DNA of 33,586 bases, taken from assembly GCA_004376375.1 (NCBI GenBank), contig SOJX01000109.1:1-33586 (forward strand), written 5' to 3'. Source of the stretch: Planctomycetota bacterium. GTDB taxonomy: Bacteria > Planctomycetota > E44-bin39. Both the position numbers and the translations under genes were made by a program. Of this stretch, positions 29,499-33,586 are shown piece after piece. Each line of letters opens with the position of its first letter. Positions within the stretch are counted from its first letter, which is position 1. The notes under the pieces were generated by a model. That model was not told the DNA's origin. It did no database searches and worked only from the letters and a program-made list of their open reading frames with translations.

Positions 29499-30470
29499 AT
29501 GCCGGATGAAACCGACCCGATCATGGTTTCAGTCATAATGCCCGTGCACAACGAGGAGGAGAACTTGAAAGACCTCGCGGAGCGCACGGCCGCCGCTATG
29601 GAAAAGAGCGGGCGGAGTTTTGAAATCATATTCGTGGACGACGGGTCCGACGACGAGAGTTTCAAGGTATTGGAGGCGCTGGCCCAGTCCGATCCGCGGA
29701 TGCGGGTCCTCCGGCTGACGCGGAATTTCGGGCAGAGCGTCGCGCTCGAGGCCGGCTTCCGCGCGGCGCGCGGCGAAGTGATTGTCCCGATGGACGCCGA
29801 CGGACAGAACGACCCCGAGGACATACCGCGGCTCCTGATGAAACTCGACGACGGGTTCGACGTGGTGAGCGGATACCGCCGCCACCGCCGCGACCCGCTG
29901 GTGAGGAAAGTTGTCCCGTCGCGTGTGGCGAATATGCTTATCCGGCTTCTCACCGGTGTGCGGCTTCACGATTTCGGCTGCACGCTCAAGGCATATCGCG
30001 TGTGGGTGCTCGAGGACGTCCGGCTTTACGGCGAGATGCACAGGTTTCTTCCCGTATTCGCTCACTGGAACGGTGGGAAAATAACCGAGCTCGATGTCGC
30101 GCACCACCCGCGCGTGCACGGCAGGTCGCATTACTCGCTCGGTCGCGTGTTCAAGGTTCTCGTCGACCTTATCACGGTGACGTTCATGACCAATTTCGCG
30201 TCGAAGCCCGGCTACCTGTTCGGATGCGTCGGCTTTATCTCAATGCTCGGCGGATTGGGCTTTGCGGGATGGACGCTTTACGAGCGGCTTGCGCTTAACG
30301 TCCCTGTTCACCGGAATCCGCGTGCGCTTCTTGCCGTGTTCCTGTTTCTCATGGGAGTTATAGTGGTACTGATGGGCCTTATCGCGGAAATGCTTGTGCG
30401 CCTGCGCGAGGAATCAAGGAAAATACCGCCCTACAAGATCCGTTCCAAAATTAATTTCCCGGAAAAATAA
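29499..30470 (+). CDS. GT2 polyprenyl-phosphate glycosyltransferase (DPM1/GtrB-like)
   Basis: A 323-residue GT-A fold glycosyltransferase with C-terminal membrane anchor. VSVIMPVHNEEENL opens the fold, VDDGSDD is the first nucleotide-binding motif and MDADGQNDPEDIP carries the DxD metal site. SHYSLGRVFKVLVDL precedes two transmembrane helices (roughly 220-245 and 268-292), as in enzymes that load a sugar on undecaprenyl phosphate. Its lipid-linked sugar could feed the GT-C transferase at 26315-28141. ATG 29499 follows GGAAGGTG; an earlier in-frame start (29478) lies inside array 11b. Its stop overlaps the next ATG (TAATG). Confidence 0.93.
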   Translation: MPDETDPIMVSVIMPVHNEEENLKDLAERTAAAMEKSGRSFEIIFVDDGSDDESFKVLEALAQSDPRMRVLRLTRNFGQSVALEAGFRAARGEVIVPMDADGQNDPEDIPRLLMKLDDGFDVVSGYRRHRRDPLVRKVVPSRVANMLIRLLTGVRLHDFGCTLKAYRVWVLEDVRLYGEMHRFLPVFAHWNGGKITELDVAHHPRVHGRSHYSLGRVFKVLVDLITVTFMTNFASKPGYLFGCVGFISMLGGLGFAGWTLYERLALNVPVHRNPRALLAVFLFLMGVIVVLMGLIAEMLVRLREESRKIPPYKIRSKINFPEK

Positions 30471-32395
30471 TGTGTGGAATCTGCGGTTTCTGTTTCTCAG
30501 GTGATTTCGCAAATAAGGCGGGCAGGGAAACGCTTGTTCGCATGACGGAGATGCTTTCCCGGCGCGGACCGGACGGCAGCGGCGTTTTCCATCACGTCTA
30601 TCCGGGAGAGGGGAGCAAGCCGCCTGCGGTCGTCGGGCTCGGGCACCGCCGCCTTGCGATAATCGACCTCATCACCGGCGACCAGCCCATCGCAAACGAA
30701 GATGAAACCGTCTTCGTCATGGCGAACGGCGAAATCTACAACTTCCGCGAGTTACGGAACGCTCTGGAAAACTCCGGTCATGTTTTCCGTACAAAAACCG
30801 ATATAGAAGTCATAGTACACCTCTATGAAGAAAAAGGCCTGGATTTTGTAAACGACCTGAACGGGATGTTTGCGCTCGCCCTGTGGGACGGGAAGCGGAG
30901 AAGGCTGGCGCTTGCGCGCGACCGGTTCGGCATCAAACCGCTTCATTTTATAAAGTCAGAAAACGGTATTGCGTTTGCAAGCGAAATAAAGTCGCTTCTT
31001 TCGCTTCCCTGGGTGGAGCCCGAGCTGAATTACGCGGGCCTTGACCGCTACCTTGCGCTGGAGTACGTTCCCGCGCCCCATACGATGTTCAGGGGAATCG
31101 AAAAGCTTCCGGCGTCGCACATGCTGGTCCGGGACGGAAGTGAAGTTAAGGAGAAACGTTACTGGTCGCTTCCGCGCCGAGGCCCGGAGGAGATCGGGGA
31201 GAGCACCGCGGTGGACGAGATCCGGTCGCGGCTGCGGGAAGCTGTCTCGCGCAGGCTTGTCGCGGACGTCCCGGTCGGTGTGTTCCTTTCGGGCGGTGTC
31301 GATTCGTCTCTTGTAGCCGCATTCGCAAGCGGCGAAAGCGATGGAGTAATCCCTACATTCTCAATCGGGTTTCGGGACCGTTCTTTCGATGAGTCGGATT
31401 ACGCGCGTCTTGCCGCGCAGGCTCTCGGCACCGAACACAATGATAAATTGTGCACGCCTGACGACATGCGTGCGATTATTCCGCACCTGTACGATTTTCT
31501 CGACGAGCCGTTTGCCGATGCGTCGGTAATCCCGACGGCGCTGCTGTCGGCGTTCGCAAGGAATAAAGTAAAGGTCGTTCTCGGCGGTGACGGCGGCGAC
31601 GAGCTTTTCGCCGGTTATCCGACATACCAGGCGCACAGGCTTGCAGCGCTCGCAAAACGTTTGCCGGGAGTGGTGAAGGAGCGGCTCCTGCCCGCCATCG
31701 TGAAGCGGCTGCCGACATCGCTTTCGAACATCAGCTTCGACTTCAAGCTCAAGCGGTTCATGCGCGGCCTGCCGCTCGAGCCTGTTGAGCGGAACGTCGC
31801 GTGGCTGGGTGCGTTTACCGCGCCCGAGAGAAAAAATTTATTAACGGGAACTTCCCTTGACCTGTTAGGGGACTCCGACCCCATGCGGGAGCTCGAGGCC
31901 CTTACGGACGAATGCCCGCATGACGACGACCTTGCCCGGATGCTTTACCTCGATCTGAGAACCTACCTCGCGGACGACATATTGGTGAAGGTCGACCGGG
32001 CGAGCATGGCGCATTCTCTCGAGGTCAGGACGCCGTTCCTCGACCACGAGTTCGTCGAATACGTGTGGAGCCTGCCGCTTGCGTACCGCCTCAGCGGACT
32101 GACGACGAAATATATTTTGAAAGAAGCTGCACGGGGGTTTTTGCCGAATGAAATAATAGACAGGCCAAAAAAGGGATTCGGTGTTCCTGTCGGCCGTTGG
32201 TTTCTAAGTGAAATGCGCCACATGCTTGAAGAATACCTTTCGCCGGACCGGATTCAATCGGAAGGGATTTTCGAGGCGCGCGCCGTCTCGCGGTATGTCG
32301 ACGACCACCTCGCGCGGCGGCGCGACTGCCGGAAAGAGCTGTGGACGCTTCTGAATTTCGAGATGTGGCTGGAAAAGTACCGGCCGCGCGTCTGA
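30470..32395 (+). CDS. asnB: Asparagine synthetase (glutamine-hydrolysing)-like amidotransferase
   Basis: A 641-residue class II glutamine amidotransferase. Cys2 (MCGICGF) is the glutaminase nucleophile, and GHRRLAIIDL and ANGEIYNF complete that domain. The synthetase domain has the ATP-binding SGGVDSS (about 273-279), DEPFADAS, LGGDGGDELFAGY and KVDRASMAHSLEVRTPFLD. Length and motifs are those of AsnB. Inside glycan clusters, including exosortase-linked ones, such paralogs often amidate sugars or peptides rather than free aspartate, so the substrate here is uncertain. ATG 30470 overlaps the preceding TAA. It lies in the middle of the glycosyltransferase operon. Confidence 0.93.
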   Translation: MCGICGFCFSGDFANKAGRETLVRMTEMLSRRGPDGSGVFHHVYPGEGSKPPAVVGLGHRRLAIIDLITGDQPIANEDETVFVMANGEIYNFRELRNALENSGHVFRTKTDIEVIVHLYEEKGLDFVNDLNGMFALALWDGKRRRLALARDRFGIKPLHFIKSENGIAFASEIKSLLSLPWVEPELNYAGLDRYLALEYVPAPHTMFRGIEKLPASHMLVRDGSEVKEKRYWSLPRRGPEEIGESTAVDEIRSRLREAVSRRLVADVPVGVFLSGGVDSSLVAAFASGESDGVIPTFSIGFRDRSFDESDYARLAAQALGTEHNDKLCTPDDMRAIIPHLYDFLDEPFADASVIPTALLSAFARNKVKVVLGGDGGDELFAGYPTYQAHRLAALAKRLPGVVKERLLPAIVKRLPTSLSNISFDFKLKRFMRGLPLEPVERNVAWLGAFTAPERKNLLTGTSLDLLGDSDPMRELEALTDECPHDDDLARMLYLDLRTYLADDILVKVDRASMAHSLEVRTPFLDHEFVEYVWSLPLAYRLSGLTTKYILKEAARGFLPNEIIDRPKKGFGVPVGRWFLSEMRHMLEEYLSPDRIQSEGIFEARAVSRYVDDHLARRRDCRKELWTLLNFEMWLEKYRPRV

Positions 32396-32419
32396 ACGTT
32401 CAGGGTCAGAGGAAGCGAA

Positions 32420-33280
32420 GTGAGCGAAAAGCCCCCGCGAGTATCGATCATCATACCGTCGTTCGACGGCTACCGCGGCGGCCTGCTGCCGAAGCTGCTC
32501 GAAGATTTAAAAAAGCAGACATTTTCCGATTACGAAGTCATCGTACAGAAAGGCTATCACAGGCAGGGCAGGGCCATAAACGACGGCGTGAAAAAAGCGC
32601 GCGGCGAAATCGTCATGACAATGGACGATGATACCGTTCCGGGGAACCGCGACCTTGTCGAGCGTATCGTCGCCGCTGTCGACTCCGATCCGAAGATCGG
32701 GCTTGCAGGCGCGTCGTGCCTGCCTCCGCGGGATGCCAGCGAGTTCCAGCGCGAGGCCTCGCGCCAGATTCCCAGGCGGTTTTTTCCTGTTGTGAAAAAG
32801 ACTATCGACAGCGACATGGTGCAGCACCCGTGTCTTGCCGCGCGCAAGGAAGTTTTCCTCGAGGTCGGCGGCGAGGACGAGGAGCTTATCCGCGGGCTCG
32901 ACCCGCTTCTTCGGCACAGGATGCGGAAGGCGGGTTACCGCGTCGTAATCGTCGCGGGCACGTGGGTCAGCCACCCGATGCCGGACAGTTTTCCGAAAGT
33001 TCTGAAAATGTATTTCAGAAACGGGAGGGGCTCCGCGTTCGCGAGGCGGCATTATCCGGAGCGGATTTACGAGCTCGGAAGCGGATTCGAGGGGGACGAC
33101 TTTGCGCCGAAGAAATCGTTCGCATCCCGGGTGTTCAGGCGGGTATGGAGCTTTGCACGCTCGGTTGTGGATCTGGAGATTTACAGAACAGGTACCGATA
33201 TCGCCTATGCGCTCGGGTTTCTTTATGAAACGGTATTCGTAAGAAGCGGACCCGACCCCGGGAAAGGCCACGGCGTCTGA
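32420..33280 (+). CDS. GT2-family glycosyltransferase
   Basis: A 286-residue GT-A enzyme with GTG start (32420) and AGAGGAAG upstream. Motifs are SIIIPSFDGYRGG, the metal-binding TMDDDTVPG and the acceptor-side loop GEDEELIRGLDPLLRHRMRKAGYRV (ED-x-x-L type). It has no clear transmembrane helix until a weak hydrophobic stretch near the end (IAYALGFLYETVF), so it is likely membrane-associated only. It is typical of O-antigen or capsule side-chain transferases; the sugar is unknown. The TGA overlaps the next ATG by one base (33280). Confidence 0.9.
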   Translation: MSEKPPRVSIIIPSFDGYRGGLLPKLLEDLKKQTFSDYEVIVQKGYHRQGRAINDGVKKARGEIVMTMDDDTVPGNRDLVERIVAAVDSDPKIGLAGASCLPPRDASEFQREASRQIPRRFFPVVKKTIDSDMVQHPCLAARKEVFLEVGGEDEELIRGLDPLLRHRMRKAGYRVVIVAGTWVSHPMPDSFPKVLKMYFRNGRGSAFARRHYPERIYELGSGFEGDDFAPKKSFASRVFRRVWSFARSVVDLEIYRTGTDIAYALGFLYETVFVRSGPDPGKGHGV

Positions 33281-33586
33281 TGCCATACCGTACGGACAAG
33301 AGCGGAGATGCGCCGGACTTCACGGTCGTTATTGTAACTTACAACGGCGGTGATTTCGTGGAGCGCTGCGTGCGCTCGGTGCTTGGCGCGGCGGGGGGGA
33401 AATCGGTCGAAGCGATTGTGGTTGACAACGCTTCCACGGACGGAAGCGCGGAGGCGGCCGAGGCGGTCGGGAACGTGAAGGTGCTCCGGAATAAAAAGAA
33501 CCTGGGTTTTGCAGCAGCGGCCAACCGCGGCGCCGCGGGCCGGCCCGGGGGGCGGCGAGGGGGGGGGGACACCGCCCCCCCGGTGG
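33280..33586 (+). CDS. GT2 glycosyltransferase, N-terminal part (cut by window end)
   Basis: The first ~100 codons of a GT2 rhamnosyltransferase-like enzyme. Present are FTVVIVTYNGGDFVERCVRSVL, VVDNASTDGS and NLGFAAAANRGAA, the standard opening of the WbbL/RfbN group. After NRGAA the sequence should continue with a YLLFLNPD-like segment. Instead it turns into a G/C-only homopolymer-rich stretch (RPGGRRGGG and so on) from about 33536. That tail is probably an assembly or base-calling fault at the contig end rather than real protein. Confidence 0.85.
   Translation, partial: MPYRTDKSGDAPDFTVVIVTYNGGDFVERCVRSVLGAAGGKSVEAIVVDNASTDGSAEAAEAVGNVKVLRNKKNLGFAAAANRGAAGRPGGRRGGGDTAPPV
33536..33586. other. 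Suspect low-complexity contig end
   Basis: About 50 bases made almost only of G and C with long G and C runs (a G10 run and a C7 run). Expected conserved residues of the GT2 gene vanish exactly here. It reads as sequencing or assembly noise. Confidence 0.6.

Noticed and set aside
32393..32402. TGAACGTTCA palindrome after asnB
   Set aside because: Ten bases are too short to separate from chance; partial 7-nt similarity in 32391-32415 is too degenerate to call an array.

Overview
The window comes from a GC-rich Gram-negative bacterium. It encodes type IV pilus retraction ATPases, at least four probable outer-membrane-directed lipoproteins, a tRNA-Gly, many radical SAM enzymes and a surface-polysaccharide cluster. 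No ribosomal or other phylogenetic marker is present, so I do not name a phylum. Gene style and the intergenic repeats resemble uncultivated deltaproteobacteria-like or candidate-phylum genomes (impression only). Promoters are readable by eye: most are sigma70-like hexamer pairs with a 17-nt spacer. The last ~50 bases look like degraded contig-end sequence.

Layout. 1-1231: end of one PilT and a second PilT paralog, then a 26-residue lipoprotein-like peptide and tRNA-Gly(GCC). 1713-2528: NYN-domain putative RNase. 2684-3370 (-): possible DNA-binding protein. 3517-6548: a divergent locus of three lipoprotein genes (-) facing a fourth lipoprotein gene plus an FHA-domain gene (+). 6671-9089: nadE (-) and a cyclase-family hydrolase (+), divergently promoted. 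9098-10465 (-): radical SAM protein. 10718-11908: membrane-anchored ApbE-like flavin transferase. 11976-13438 (-): exported zinc-ribbon protein and a PPC/DUF296 protein. 13523-18501 (-): heterodimeric ABC exporter followed by an M28-PDZ peptidase. 18703-21707: PflX-like radical SAM enzyme, flavodoxin-fold reductase, a low-GC membrane protein and another radical SAM protein. 21825-22583: glycerophosphodiester phosphodiesterase. 22751-33586: at least eight genes for surface glycan assembly (four GT4-like glycosyltransferases, a GT-C membrane transferase, three GT2 enzymes) with an asparagine synthetase-like amidotransferase.

The most striking non-gene signal is a set of short intergenic arrays. 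Each locus has its own 7-nt (sometimes 8-nt) word repeated with small variation and strict period. Several are arranged as inverted pairs around an AT-rich centre, and most lie at gene 3' ends. Four reading frames run into such arrays and take their last residues and stop codon from them. Together with a perfect 30-bp palindrome, this is the best candidate in the window for an undescribed element class.
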